Part shown: piece by piece, positions 46,783 through 62,960 of the stretch
How positions within the stretch are numbered: position 1 is the first letter of the stretch
Layout: each line of letters starts with the position of its first letter
NCBI GenBank assembly: GCA_958510825.1
Contig: OY294050.1
Location: forward strand, 10,579,340 to 10,643,339
DNA from: Brachypterus glaber
Lineage: Eukaryota > Arthropoda > Insecta > Coleoptera > Kateretidae
Direction of reading: 5' to 3'
DNA: 64,000 nt
Program-made: the position numbers and the translations under genes
The notes under the pieces: model-generated
The model's input: only the letters and a program-made list of their open reading frames with translations
What the model was told of the DNA's origin: nothing
Database searches by the model: none

Positions 46783-47228
46783 TTTAGGTTACTGATTTTA
46801 CCTTAATCTAATTAAAATAATTAAAAAAATCACTTAAACAATAATCAATTCATGATAAAACTGATAAACTATGGGTTTAACCAGCTGAATTACACGAAAA
46901 CAGCTGGTCTTTTTTATTTTGGAGGTTAAATTTATTTCTGACATTTAGTTTGACATTTCAAGTTCAAAGGTTTGTGTCCAGGGTTGAAGTGCGTTTTGGG
47001 TTTCTCGATTTGATGCTTTTAAACAAGGTAATTATTGAATGTTATTAAATTTGGAGACAGTTTAAATGTTTTAAAATACTTTAAATAAGTTAGCTCCTAA
47101 AATTTAGTTGGTTTATTTTTTTTTAAAGGTTATTTTATGTTTATTATTCAGGTTTCCAGTCGGTAAAACAGATTGATAGAAAATTAAAGTAGGCAACATA
47201 TAAAACATAGATACGAGGGTATTTGAAA
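46783..47228. promoter_or_regulatory. Shared 446-bp divergent promoter region (TRF1 / ETFRF1)
   Basis: The two ATGs face away from each other with only 446 bp between, so both transcription starts must lie here. No TATA box at a convincing position was seen. The motif AACCAGCTG / CAGCTGGT occurs at about 46878-46912 (E-box-like). TSS positions are not resolved. Confidence 0.55.
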
Positions 47229-48157
47229 ATGTCGCAAAAACAGCGAGTAGTTGAATTATACAAAACTGTGAGTAAAACTAAGGGCCACTTGCACCAATGC
47301 TGGTTTAACTTTAAACTTGGATTAAATTGACGGCTGACCAATCAGAACGCAGCATTTTTAACTTAAACTCGGTTTAGCTGAGATAATCCCGTACCAAAAT
47401 TTGGTGCAAGTGGCCCTAAATATATCAAAGATATATTTAAGTAAAACGTGAACCCCTGCCAGAAAAGGGCCTATATTGTCGCTTACAGTTTACAAGTCAT
47501 TTACGGTCAAAATTGACTTTTTACTTGAGATGGTTTAGTAGAGCCCAGGGTCGTAGCTACCGCGGTATCAGGGGTTTCAGTGATACGGGGCCCCGAGCTA
47601 TAGAGGCCATCGGGCGGCCGTTTTGAGATAAGCGTGTTTAAAGTTTGACTAGCTAAAAAGTATACTTTTTATTACTTGGAGCTTTGAAAGCGTCCTAAAA
47701 AGTTGAACAGGACCACAAAAATACGTAGAAAAAATATAGTCTGGTTTCTGAAAAACTGACTTTATTTTTTTGTGGTCCTGTGTTATTCATGGATGAGAAC
47801 CAAAGTAGTTTTAAACGTTGAATAACATGCCCCACAGTATCTAAATATTTCCATACCGACAATAAAGGCCCTTTACTCGCGTGGGTCCACAAATAATGTT
47901 TGTTTATTTTTAATTTTTGATTAATAAATTTATATTTTAAGCTCTTGCACTTGGGAAAGGAATATCCTCAAGGCTTTGATTATTTTAGGCCAAGACTGCA
48001 TAATGCCTTTATGAAAAATAAAGATGTAAATGATCCAGAAAAAATAGAGAAAATGATTGCTCATGGGCAGTATATTGTAAAAGAGCTAGAAGCCTTATAT
48101 ATGCTTAAGAAATATAGAACTTTAAAACGTAGATATTATAGAGAACATACAAATTAA
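47229..48157 (+). CDS. ETFRF1: LYR-motif protein, ETFRF1/LYRM5 orthologue, 2 exons
   Basis: Exons 47229-47267 and 47942-48157 give 84 residues, matching the size of human LYRM5 (about 88). Exon 1 encodes [13 protein letters not shown]. Exon 2 continues [19 protein letters not shown], then [17 protein letters not shown] and [20 protein letters not shown]. The LYR signature appears as LYK, as in vertebrate LYRM5. The family member binds mitochondrial electron-transfer flavoprotein, displaces its FAD and works with the acyl carrier protein. The phase-0 intron (674 bp) uses GTGAGT and carries a family G MITE plus a CAGGACCACAAAAA hairpin (47707-47780). Start chosen as the first ATG of the promoter-proximal exon. 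Confidence 0.9.
47282..47416 (+). mobile_element. Harbinger-like MITE family G, copy 3 (ETFRF1 intron)
   Basis: 135 bp, GGGCCACTTGCACCAA ends, TAA on both sides. It starts only 14 bp after the exon 1 donor. Confidence 0.92.
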
Positions 48158-49514
48158 TTTCTTTAGTTTTTTTCCCGATATATGTATATATCGGTATATA
48201 TGTATGTAGGTATTTTTTTATAAAATTATTTTGTGAAAATTTGTATTTTATTTAGAAATCCTTGACATTTATAGAATAATTTGTCTAAACTGCAGAGCAG
48301 CTGAATCAATCCACCCAAAAGAATCCATGCAAAGAATCACTTACATTCCTTATGGGTTATATGTTTGAGCTCTCAACTGATTAAAAGTCTCCATGGGCAC
48401 AAGCGTTAAGTCTTTTGTGCTAGAGCTTAACAAAAATGGTATTAAACGTGGATTTATCTTAAAGTAGAAATGGAAAAATTATAAAAATAACCTTTTTTTG
48501 GGACGCCACTGGCTTCTAAAATTAAGATCTTAAAATTTTTAGTATTTCACACCATTAGACATTGGTAGGACCATTAGACATTGGTCCCCCGGGCTAGTGC
48601 CCTTGACTGCCCTTGCCACTGGTGAATTCATGCCCGAATTTGGTAACTATTACCGGATTTGGGAGCAAAAATAAAATGTATTGCAAAATATGAAACAAAC
48701 CAGAAGAAACAATTGTAAAAATTGAATATTTTTAATCACTCAGTTGAAGACTCAACTCAACCATTAAAATTTTAAGAAATTTGACAATGGGCTATTTTCG
48801 ATAAGGAATGTTCGATGATTATAAAATAGATTGATGAAATAATAAATTAATATTTTTATAATTTTGTTTAAAATTAAAAACTTCTGTCCCTACCTTAGGG
48901 GTCTTCCATAAAATACGTCGCGCAAATTAACCAAAATTCATACACTTCATACCCCGTTTCTCGCGTTAATAAAGGCTATAGAGATTTTATATTTTGGCTA
49001 CCGCCCCTAACACCCACCCTATTGGGGGGCATATGCACCCCTCCTATGTTGTTTCAATTGAAAAAATATGCTTGCATACCAAATTTCAGGTAACTTGGAC
49101 ATTTTTTGACCCCCGCCCAACTCAGTTATAATAATGCGGTATTTTTATTGTTTAATTTCTTAAATTGATACAGTTTTAAAGACAAAACAAGCCGTATACT
49201 ATTCACAGTGGATGGTATATTGCATTTTCCCAAATAACGCAACTTAAAAAAAAAACAATAAAAAAATACAATTTTTTTAAATTATTTTTTTGTAAATCTT
49301 TTTTTTTTTTCAAAAATTGTTAAATATTTTTTTTATTTATTTTTTTTTTAAATGTGTTTTTTGCAATACCCTGATGAACCTGGAACTTTGCATTTTAATT
49401 ATTATATTATATAGAAGAAAAAACGTTTTATGATTTATAAAAAATGGGACAAAATAGAGTTATACGAAAAACGTGAGTTCTTGTATCTTGGTCATATTTT
49501 ACTTAAAGCGCTAG
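48158..49514. other. ETFRF1 3' flank and repeats
   Basis: TATATATGTATATATCGGTATATATG follows the ETFRF1 stop in a short alternating run (about 48180-48206). CCATTAGACATTGGT is duplicated in tandem at 48551-48589. Repeat fragments occur at 48813-48846 and 49187-49240. The segment around 48900-49130 (TCTTCCATAAAATACGTCGC) is repeat-like. No gene. Confidence 0.5.
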
Positions 49515-49860
49515 TTATAGTCGGTTTCACATTTATAGTAGAATGTTTACATTTAAAACAGATTAATGTGAGACAGGGACTTAATTAAATTTTATTATGT
49601 TTAAAAATACGTATTTATCTTATATAGCTCGATGCACAGAACACAAATAAAACAAATTAAAGCCTGTCCAGTAAATATTTAATGCTACAAATGCCTTGTG
49701 GGTGTGGCTAAATCTTTTGTGGTATATGAATGGATAGGGTCGAACGTTAATTGGCTGCAAGTCGACGTGGACTATATAAAAATATACATTAGTTTAAATG
49801 AGTCTAAGATTATGCAACGTCCAAACGGGACAAACAGTTTGACACGTTAAAAAAATCTCT
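49515..49860. repeat. Inverted copy of the 14805-15100 repeat
   Basis: Carries the reverse complements of the blocks described at 14805-15100 in the reverse order. It is slightly longer, through an insertion near 49600. Confidence 0.7.
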
Positions 49861-52290
49861 TGTAACTAGCTATTAAATCAAACAAAATAACTCAACAGGA
49901 CGTGTGATATGATTTATTATTTTTGTCTACATTAATAACAAGAGCAGGTTAGCCACATTTTATTTAGATTTACAATATAATAATAATCAATACATTGTTT
50001 TTTTAACATTTAAAAATTATCTATATATTTTTAATAATAATGTGCTATTCTAATATCTAAATAGGTAAAAGCGCTTAATTTACAGTATTTTTTATTTAAC
50101 TAAAAAATACTAAGAGCAAAACAGTTTTCTTTTAATGGGTCCCAAAATTACAATTGTACAATTCTATAGTCTATGGAAAAAGTCTCCGCAACATCCTATC
50201 TATATTTCGTAGATTTTGAACTCTTGGCTTGCAAGATTTCCTGATTTGTAGCCATCAGTTTTTTTTTTATTTCACACGCGCCCTGCCAAAATTCAAAAAA
50301 CACATCCATTTACATATTAATTAAAAAAACTTTAAATAAAAATGCATTTTTATAGATATTTTTAGTGCGGAGACCTATATAATTATAGCTAAATGGTATG
50401 TACTATAGCATACTTAATTTAGTTTAGGTTTTAGGTTTTAGCTAGATTATGTGTTATATTTTTTTTGCCTAAAAATACTGGGGTTTCCATTAACAAAAAA
50501 CTGTGAGGCTATCTTTTTTTAATTTGCAAAAATAATAATTATATAAATAATTTTTATAAAATTTATTAAGTAAAAACTAATAATTTAATATAAAATACTT
50601 GAAAACGTCCACTATTCTTTTTTGTTTGCTAAGTAATTTTAGTTAAAATCCATGACTTTATAACACTTTTTAACTACATAATTTCTTTATTTCGGAACTT
50701 TTAAATATTTTTCTTTTTTTGAAATGATCATAAATTACAATATTTTATATTGTGCATAAATAGGACATACGGGCAGGAATCCTTATTCTTAATTTTTTAT
50801 ATTTGTCCCTTTTGATGTAATTTATATTTATTTTTCCTAAAAAATATAAACATAGAAAGTCACTGAAAGTGTTTTATTTTTTTTTTAACTTGCAGAATTG
50901 TTTAGAGCAAACAACAAGCATTAAAAAACCCTAACAAATATGCGTCATTTCAAAAAAATATATATTTAAACAAAATAGTCTTTAATATTTTTGGTTCCTA
51001 ACATTTTATTTTACATACTTTAGTTGATTCTTTTTATTCTTATGAGCATCTTACAATTACCCTTCTAATATTGCCATTCTATTATTATAATCAGTTTAGA
51101 CAAAAAATTGGTTTTGCTTTAAATTCCTTGTTTCCGAAAAAAATATTGCCAAAAATATCTTACCAAAAATCTTCTAATGAAAGAACATTTTGATATATAA
51201 AGTTTGCCAAAAAAACTTTTTAAAGATTTTTCCACTTTTTTTTTTTTGAAACAAACTCCCCCCCCCCCGGTACACACGGGCCTGCTCGAGGTAACATTAA
51301 GTTGATAAAATTACCAAAAGAAAGTGTATTTGATTGAAAAATGGAATAAAATAGTCAGATTTTAATCAGTAACTTACGTTTAAAATAACTTTGTCCTAAA
51401 AATAAATATTAATAAATAAAATTATACTGTTTCTGGAAAATTAAATTAAGTTTGTATCGCTATCGCTATTATGTTTTTAAGAAAAGCGATGCTCTTGCTT
51501 TAGTGATTTAAAATAAAAAAGAATATTTGAAATTGCTCTTAACGTTACTAAGATAGCGCTCTAAGTACTCAAGGTGCAATCAGCCTGTACCTATATAGGT
51601 ATAGATCGAGTACCATTTTGTGGTAATTTAGTGGCATAATGGCACTGGCATTTTCTTTGTTTTTATGGCATCTTCTATCTGTTCTACAAAATTTTAAAGG
51701 CTGTTTCGCCTTTGCGATAAACCAACTCTTATCATGGCGCAAATTATTTAATATTTACCAAACAGTCCATTTTTAACATTTTTTACACTTTTACTCAAAT
51801 TCCACTTAAAAAGGAGCACTTAATATTTTTTTTCTCATTTTTCCATAAATAAGAAAAGAAGAAGCAAGCGAACTGTCCAGTAATTTAATAATTGTAATAA
51901 AAAAATAGGATCATATCACCTTTAATTTAGTAAAACAATGGATAATGAGACATTTTCCACACAGTCCATATTCAGCCACTTCTTAAAAAAATAACTCCGT
52001 CTTGTTTAAATAAGATAAATAAATAGAAAGTGCTCCTTTCTGTGAACTATATACCTACTCCTTAAATAACTCATAATGTGCCGATAATTATAAACAAGTA
52101 ATAATATCTATGATTTTAGTTTATTTACTTGGCCCCAAAATGCATAAGGGCGTTTACAATTTTATACAAACCAGGGGCCTAGTCGACATTTTATACAGAA
52201 CAGAAAATTTTATTTATAGATATATACAGTAAATGCATCACGTTAAGTTTTTAAGAAAATTTTAATATTTATTATTATAATAACACAGGT
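49861..52290 (-). other. AT-rich, transposon-poor; possible distal Syt1 3'UTR
   Basis: No gene on either strand and very few repeats compared with the rest of the window. It lies downstream of synaptotagmin in its transcription direction. Whether transcription extends this far cannot be told from sequence. A poly-C run is present at about 51258-51267. Confidence 0.3.
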
Positions 52291-52293
52291 TTA

Positions 52294-52689
52294 CAAAAAA
52301 AAAGTCAGGACTATTTGACCGGACCATGGTATTCCTACGTATTTTGGCGCTCTGAATCAGATCCCGGGGTCAGTTTTGCCCCATCATGTCAGGAAAACGA
52401 GATTTCAGGTCATTTGAGGTCAAAATGGTGATTTTTTGGGAGCGGCCCCGGGACAATATCTCAAGCGACCTGTTAACTTCATGGGTAACTGTGTAGGTCT
52501 TGAATACTTTCTGAACGTTGAGATGTTGTCCCGGGGCCGCTCCCAAAAAATCACCATTTTGACCTCCAAATGACCTTGAAATCTCATTTTCCTGATGTGA
52601 TGGGACAAAACTGACTCCGGGATCTGATTCAGGGCGCCAAAATACCTAAAATACCATGCTCGGGTTAAACAGTCCTGACTTTTTTTTTG
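52294..52689. mobile_element. Foldback element with GC-rich arms
   Basis: Arms of about 150 bp pair with few mismatches: AAAAAAAAGTCAGGACT, GAATCAGATCCCGGGGTCAG, ATTTGAGGTCAAAATGGTGA and TTTTTTGGGAGCGGCCCCGG at the left, with their inverse on the right ending at AGTCCTGACTTTTTTTTT. The spacer is about 70 bp. It is markedly more GC-rich than its surroundings. Confidence 0.88.
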
Positions 52690-53472
52690 GTAAGGGAAAT
52701 AATTAAGCAGAGTTCAGAAAACATTGTTTCCTGGTCTTGGGTTTAAATCCCAGTAGGGGAACAACTTTTTTCTGAAATTAAATTTAGTAATTCCTTTATG
52801 TTTATAGTTTTCTTTATTTTTTTATTTAATTAATAATTATTGTAAAGAAATAATAATAATGCTTAATCAATGATTAATAATATTAAATTCAGAAAAAAAA
52901 CCTAGCTATTGGTGTTTTATGTTTAAATTTATTTTACAATATCAGTTTTATTAGTGAGATGTCTCAACAGATCTTTACCGACGCATTCTTTACGTCCATA
53001 GACTTTAGGTAGACTTTGGGTAGACTTTAGGTATACTTTAGGTGCTGCTTTTTTTTGAATAATGCAAACCTTTTAAACACATCGATTTTAAGCTTTTCTT
53101 AAAAAACTATCTAAATAAACTCATAATAATTACTCCAAATTTTCCAAAAAACTTACCGATTATCCTTAAGAAACAATATTTAATGAAATATCCTTTCTCT
53201 AGGTTTGCCTTTTTACAGAAGCATGGATTAGTTTACATTGCGATTAAATCAGAGTTATCTAAACTAAACTAAATATAAAGTTAATCTTGGTTCAACTAAT
53301 ACATATTTCTGTAAAAATATAAATATTATAGTATTGAGGGAAGATAATATCTGTAGGCATATTTGAATTTATTCTTATATATATAAGCATAACTTTGAAT
53401 TATATATTTTTTACTTATATTAATGTATACTAGATGACTTTTAAACGAGAAAATCATAATTAGCGCGTTTAT
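52690..53472. other. AT-rich non-coding
   Basis: A short run of TAGACTTTAGGTA-type imperfect repeats (about 53000-53042) is the only structure noticed. Confidence 0.5.
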
Positions 53473-53674
53473 AGTCGTATTAATGGTGGAGGTCGCTTGC
53501 AAAACAACTTTACACTACGATTTTTTAAGTACGCTTTGAATCAGAGACTTAAATTTCGGACCAAAGATTTTAAACGTGGCAAAAAAATTTGGTCAAAATT
53601 GGTAAAAATTTATGTCAAAGCGTTCTTGAAATATCGTAGTTCTTTTGCAAGCGACATGCGCCATTAATACGACT
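53473..53674. mobile_element. Palindromic MITE
   Basis: AGTCGTATTAATGGTGGAGG and TCGCTTGCAAAA at the left are mirrored by TTTTGCAAGCGA and CATGCGCCATTAATACGACT at the right. Confidence 0.8.
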
Positions 53675-54762
53675 TTATGAAATAAACATAAAGATAAATT
53701 TTATAAAACGTTATGTAGGTACTATAGTGTCTATGAAGCACAGGTTATCTCAGATTTTTACGAACTATCCATAAATTAATGTACTTTGGTTCACCCTGTA
53801 TGGCAAGAAATATAAATATGATCAAATATTATTTTGATTTGTAAAAAATAGTTAAGTTGACATAAAGTTGACATATTTTAAAATGTAATATTTTTATATA
53901 CCTACTAGTGGATAAAGTAGAAGATTCCCTTACTTTACCGCACTTGTACATTAAAGTTACTTTTCCAAATGAATATCAAAATTAATACATTTGTCAACTT
54001 TCCTATTATAAAATAATCGGTTCGACTTCTTTATTTTTGTAGTAAGCAGAATATACGAAAAATTATAAATATCTAATAGGTAATCGTATTATGTTAGGTG
54101 GAATGTATTTAAATTAAATAAATAATATATACTTATTTACACTTAAAAATATTTGTGTCAAACAAATATTTCGTCTAACTATTGTTATAATATAACTGCA
54201 GTTTCTTTTATATAAACCCATAAACTCTTTTAACTATATCAATTCAATTCAATTAAAATCAATATAATTAAATGGAGTTTGAGTTAGATACAAAAAAATC
54301 TTACAGTTATAAAATTTTCTACTTATATTTAGTTTTATTCTTTCTAAATTATATACAAAAAATAAGAATGAAATCCATAATAAGATTTTAGTAGTTATTA
54401 CGTAGTTAAAGCCATATTATAAGAATATAGGTAACTCATTCACCTATAATAAAAACTTTGATATACGTTTCGGCATATTTCAGCGTTATCAGAAAATAAA
54501 CAAGGAACCTAAAATCTATATGTATAGTTTGTGCATGGTAGAAAATAGTGATTCAAAAATAAATTAAACAATGATACAATATCCTTAAATCTAGGTGTTT
54601 GCTATTGTCATATATTGTATCTACTACATATATTTATATATATTTTTACTAGTATAGTTTACATTATACATATTACATACAATTTCTTTAATATTTTTGT
54701 ACTGTTATAAAATATACAGTTTTGAATTTATAGAGATGAGCACAAATAATTTAATTTTTTTT
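53675..54762. other. AT-rich non-coding
   Basis: No gene recognised. Position in the minus orientation is downstream of the Syt1 stop. Several TATTTACA words (minus-strand TGTAAATA, the Pumilio-type motif), e.g. about 54134, would fit a 3'UTR but are expected by chance in such AT-rich DNA. Confidence 0.35.
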
Positions 54763-54944
54763 TATACCGTCAGCTGGGGTGACTTCGGACGGTGTTGGTG
54801 ATTTCGGACACTTTTTCGAAAAACTCTCTACCCAAGAACGTGTGCACAACTTGGGCACATAAGCCCACAACTTTTGCACACGTGCGGTTGATAGAGTTTT
54901 GCAAAAAAGTGTCACATTGTCCAAAGTCACCCCGGTTGACTATA
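54763..54944. mobile_element. Palindromic MITE (GGGGTGACTT ends)
   Basis: TATACCGTCAGCTGGGGTGA and CTTCGGAC at the left pair with GTCCAAAG and TCACCCCGGTTGACTATA at the right. An inner CACGTGTGCA/TGTGCACA-type pairing around AACTTGGGC is present. TA at both edges suggests Tc1/mariner targeting. Confidence 0.75.
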
Positions 54945-56592
54945 CTGATCCTGAGTGTTAAAACCTTATGCAATTTTGTCAGACTGGGAAATTTTCCCAC
55001 CAAATATCGATAACTCCGAAACTAAGCATTTTTAGGCACAGGTTTATGTAAACTTTTTTAATCAATACAAATTATTCTATAACATAGTATATATAAAAAA
55101 AAATCAACAGGTAAAATAAGGCATAAAATTAAATTAGTATTTATACACTAGGTTATAAAATAATTTGTTCTAAGAAAAAAATTATATAAAAATGTGTCTC
55201 AAAATGCTTAGTTTTGGTGTATGGCCCATACAGTATGGGCATTCCTATGGTAAAACTGTTTGTTTAAATTCAAAACTTTATATATTATAGCATTACTTAA
55301 AGTAAAAGTTATATTCTCATACTTAAAACTTAAACAACACAATTTTAGGGTTAAGTAATCTTAGAAATTTATCTTTTGAATATTTTTTAGTTTTTAAAGG
55401 ATTTAACATTCAATCAACGACATGGAAGTTAAATATAGATATAATATAATATTTATATAAAATAGAGAATAATTATTAGGAATTTTTATTAATCTATAAA
55501 AAGAAAGGAAAATTTAAAACAAACAATAGAAATCTCTCTATAAATAGTTTAGGTTTCTAATTGGCCCTATCTGCATTAAATAAATAAATAAATACATAAA
55601 TTTATTGCATTTGAAGAAACAATTGCAAGGTTTGACCTTGACTATAAAAAAATACAGAAAAAAAACTTAAATGCTTAAAAATAAGTACAATTGGCCCTGA
55701 CTGCATTCGTTTCGGTTCAGGGACAATGAGAAATTAAAAGGTTTTCCTCACAGAACGTGTGAGTTTTAATTTTTCTTTGAAGTTTGCCCATTTTTAAATT
55801 TATAAAATTTTTAACTGAGATAATAAAGCAAAGTTTATGTATGTAATAGTGTAAAAGTATATGTTAAATTTTAGTATAATTATAATTAATTGGTCTATTA
55901 TAACATCCATAGCAACCTAAATCGAAATTTTCATTTCTTTCAATAGAAAAATACATGTGTGGCAAGAAAACCAACTACCTTCAACAAAAATGAAACTAAT
56001 GATATGGTGAAAATTTCGTTGAAAGGTATTTTAATACTAATGTGATTGAATTTGCTAAGGTTTAAAATAAATAATCTATAAAGTGTAAGAAACTTAAATA
56101 TAAATTTTCTAGTAACTGAATATAAATATATAACAAATATATTAAATAAATATATTAGGTACTATTATTGTAGTTATTAAATTTATTTATTTAATATATT
56201 TGTTATATATTTTTTCTAATAATAATGAAAAATTAAATTATGAGATTAAACCTATAATATAATTCTTTTGCGGTCATGTCATGCAAGGATCCAGTAATAT
56301 CTGAAAAAGAAAATATACAGTTTACTAAATTTTCACATAAACAAGATGTTTATTAATGAATTTACCCATCTATTATATGTTACAGTAAAGTCACTGTTAA
56401 CAGTACCTCATCAAAGTATGCAGGCCTACTTGTTTTTCTTAATCCATAAAATGTTGTAGTAAAAGTCACAACATATAATATATTGTTTTGTAATTTTATA
56501 GTGCCAATGTAAAAACTTCAGAACTTAATGTAACTTTTTTTTTAACTAAACTAATTTGTCTTACCATAATAATAACGTTGTTAGCCATTTTC
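54945..56592 (-). other. Proximal Syt1 3' flank, probable 3'UTR
   Basis: Begins directly after the synaptotagmin stop codon (minus strand). Holds a duplicated ATTGGCCCTATCTGCATT / ATTGGCCCTGACTGCATT pair (55560 and 55690) and a TA-rich hairpin at about 56105-56210. No coding sequence. Confidence 0.5.
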
Positions 56593-59545
<2,953 letters not shown>

Positions 59546-62250
59546 CTGAAATACATTTTCATAGAGCAATTGTATAACCTTTATTTTCACTGTTAAGCTT
59601 AAACACAGTATACTTTGTTTGCGATGCTTTTTTAATAAATTATAAACGAGTTTACTATTAATATTAGTTTTTGTATCCAAGATATTCAGTACGTGTCAAA
59701 AGTTCACCCCCTTTAATTTTATGATCAACTATATATTTGATATGTTTAGGGTGCACAGTGAAGACAAAGGGGGCAATTTGTTAAGCGGAAAGGGGGTCAT
59801 GTGTTACATGATTTTAAAGCTAATAAAATTTTCTATTGAACCATATATTTTTTATTTTTTTCAATTTTTTCTAAGGCGCTTGAAAAAGTGTTTAAAATAG
59901 GAATTTTCGTCAAAATTTCTTAAAAAAATCAAACAATGTTTGTTTAGTGATTAATTTCATAATACTAAAACGTAAATTATTATTATAAACTAATTTTAAA
60001 TTATATAAATGAAAATAAAAAAAAATCTAAAAAAATCACATTTTTTGCAAAAAAAAAATATAATCAATACGTTCAAATATTTTTTTTTAAATAGAAACTA
60101 TATGGATAAAAGTAGAATTTAATAAGCTTTAAAATGACCTCTAAACATATCAAATATATACCAAAACATTATTTGGGTTATGTTTTTTACGTGCCCCCAA
60201 TTTTAAGTTGATATCCTTTATTAAAAATTATTCAAAAGATAAAGGTGGGGTAGACTTTAGACACTGTATATATACTATAGTATTAGTCTCTGTTAAAGTA
60301 ATAAAAAATATACAATAATGGTGTCAAGGTCAATAAATTAAATTTAATATAAAACGTACCAACTTAATAAAAGGCTGAAATTAAAAAAATAAACATACTA
60401 AGGATACTGTATTAGTCCTTTAAAATTATTTACTAATTTTAATAATAATATTTAATACAAAAAAAATTAAAAATTATATAAAACATAAACAATTGAGCTT
60501 TATATTAGAATTTTGTTATTTCTGTTAAATGTTAAATATTTTTTAAGTACGTTATACTTTTTAGTGCTAAAATTATTTTGTAGTAAAGGCATTTTTAAGT
60601 ACTAGTGTACAAGTTTTAAAGTATCTACTATGAAAAGTACGACAATTTCATACTTATTATGTTAAGATAGAGACTTTACTTGTCTGTACTTAGATTGTGT
60701 TTTTAACAAAAAATAGCAGAGAATAAAAAAATTTCTTTACTGTAGTGTTTTTAACAAAAAATCGTAGAGAATAAAAAAAATCTTGGTTTATATATTATTT
60801 TTTTACTACTGGCACTGTTTAACTATTTTTATTTAGACAATAAAGTAAAATATTGACAGAAGTGCTTTCGATACAAATTACATACAAATTTTACAAAACT
60901 TTTAAGAAATTTAAATAGATATAATTCAGTCAATAAAAAAAACAAAATAAAATACATAAACAGGGTAAAAATTTATTCGTACAAAAAATGTTTAAAAAGG
61001 TATTATAGTGGCTCTTGAACTTGACTATTATTTAAAAAAATAATATACTAAAATATATTTTGAAATATCTGAAAAAATATTGATATTGTTCAAGAGCTAC
61101 TAGCTAAGCATGCGCAATCAAAAAATAGTGTTTTCAAGCTTATACAGAGTGTTTTAAGGCAAAACCTCAATAGGGAAAAAACACAAAAATATAACAATTA
61201 GGTTGGGGTTTGGGATAGAAGAAACATTTAGAGGAATTTGTATTCTTTAAATTTTAATTAGCTAATAATAATTAAATTTGTTATTAAAAAAAAAATATGC
61301 TGTAAATGTTTTGCACCATAGGTAATGGCTAAAATATCTATCCAGTAAAAATTACTCTTATATTAACATTTTTTAATGTATGTGGTTAAAATTTAAAGAA
61401 TTTTTCTGTGGGAATACAACACATAATATGGATGGTAAAAAAATTCATACATATAGCATTTATGTGTTTTTGCCTAGAAGCCTACTGAGTATTTAGCAAA
61501 TGATGTAGATTTATTATTGATACTTTAAACGTTTTTATCAAAAATGGTTTATAAAAACAAAAGCCTTGGGAACTAAGATAATTATTATTTTATCCTATAT
61601 AGCTAATGCGCCTTTGTAACAAGGCATATAATAGTATTAAAAAATAAATTATAAACTGATTTTATCTGTATTCTTAAAATAAAAGGTAAAAAAAATAAGA
61701 AAAATCTTTAAATTAATATTTTTAATAAAAATATTGAAAATAAAAAAAGTATGTAAAAGTAAAACGTGATAGTGATAACAAATTGACTAAGAATCAATAA
61801 TAACTTAATGTATACATCATTTTTTAAATATATTCAGTATAATAAACATATGATCTAAAAATTTGCATCATAGATTAGGCAGTTTATTTTTAATCTAAAA
61901 AGTCTGCAATTAAAATAAAACAAATATCAACTATAGTTTCTTCATTAAAAAATCTTCTTTTCTAATTGGTCACACCCAGCTCAAACCAGTTTTCTTTCGT
62001 ATTTTTTTTTATATTTTTTTATAAAAAACTTATTAATTACCTACTGTAATTAATAGCTTGTTTGACTAACACAGTACAGTTTAACTATAAACTAAACTTT
62101 ATTTTCAAATATTTTTCAAATTGTGATTGCATTCTTTGCGGTATTGATAACAAAATTTAATTAAATATTTTTTTATTAAATTGAATAGTTTTTCAGTGGC
62201 GAAAGAGTTTTTACATTCTTGGTTGTCTATGTTATTACTTACCTTTTATA
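59546..62250 (-). other. Syt1 upstream intron sequence, AT-rich
   Basis: No C2A or other exon could be recognised on the minus strand, and no gene on the plus strand. Duplicated ACAAAAAAT(A/C)G(T/C)AGAGAATAAA words occur at about 60706 and 60754. Otherwise featureless. Confidence 0.55.
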
Positions 62251-62467
62251 CACAGTTATTCTTTTAAATCGTACACCCCCCGTAACGTTTGAACGTAATA
62301 AGATATAAACTTAAAATTTGGAATGTATATATTAAATAACAAAAACTATCATTTTCCAATTTTTTTAATTTGTTATTCCGTAACCGTTTGTGATATATAA
62401 ACTTGAAGCTTATATCTCACCCCGTTCAAAAGTTACGGGGGTGTACCATTTAAAAGAATAACCCTGT
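62251..62467. mobile_element. Palindromic MITE (GTTATTCTTTTAAAT ends)
   Basis: GTTATTCTTTTAAATCGTAC and ACCCCC...GTAACGTTTGAACG at the left pair with CGTTCAAAAGTTACGGGGGT and GTACCATTTAAAAGAATAAC at the right. Followed by CCTGTATA. A related GTTCAAAAGTTAAGA fragment lies at about 15713. Confidence 0.82.
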
Positions 62468-62960
62468 ATATTATTTTAAAAATTGGAAAACATGTAGTAA
62501 ATATACAATTTTATTGTATTATTTTATTTTATTTTTTTTACTTATCTATTTATATATTTATGAATACATTTTGTTGTCAATATCACTAAAATGCATAATT
62601 GCTAAAAAAATAAAATGTGGCTAAAATTCTATGTAAAAAATATTTGTCAAAATATGTCTTTGAAATGTAAAACGTAAAATACCTTGACTGACTTGTTTAA
62701 AGGAACATCTGAACATATATGTAGAGTAAAAGTTACAAATATCTACTCAGGCCTGGACTTTATTGAGAAAAACAGCATTATCAAAGAAGCTTTTTCTGAT
62801 AAAAGTAATTAATAAATTATAATTCTATTTTAAATTAATTTAATTGGTCATCTTAGTTTGGTAAATTCTATTTTGAACTTCATAATGCACTTGAGACTCT
62901 ATGAACTTTATTGTATTTGGAAATAAATCAACTTATAGTCGGAAAGCAACTTATAGTCGG

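Noticed and set aside
54770..55013. Frames on both strands at 54.8-55.0 kb
   Set aside because: They overlap a palindromic MITE and are near mirror images.
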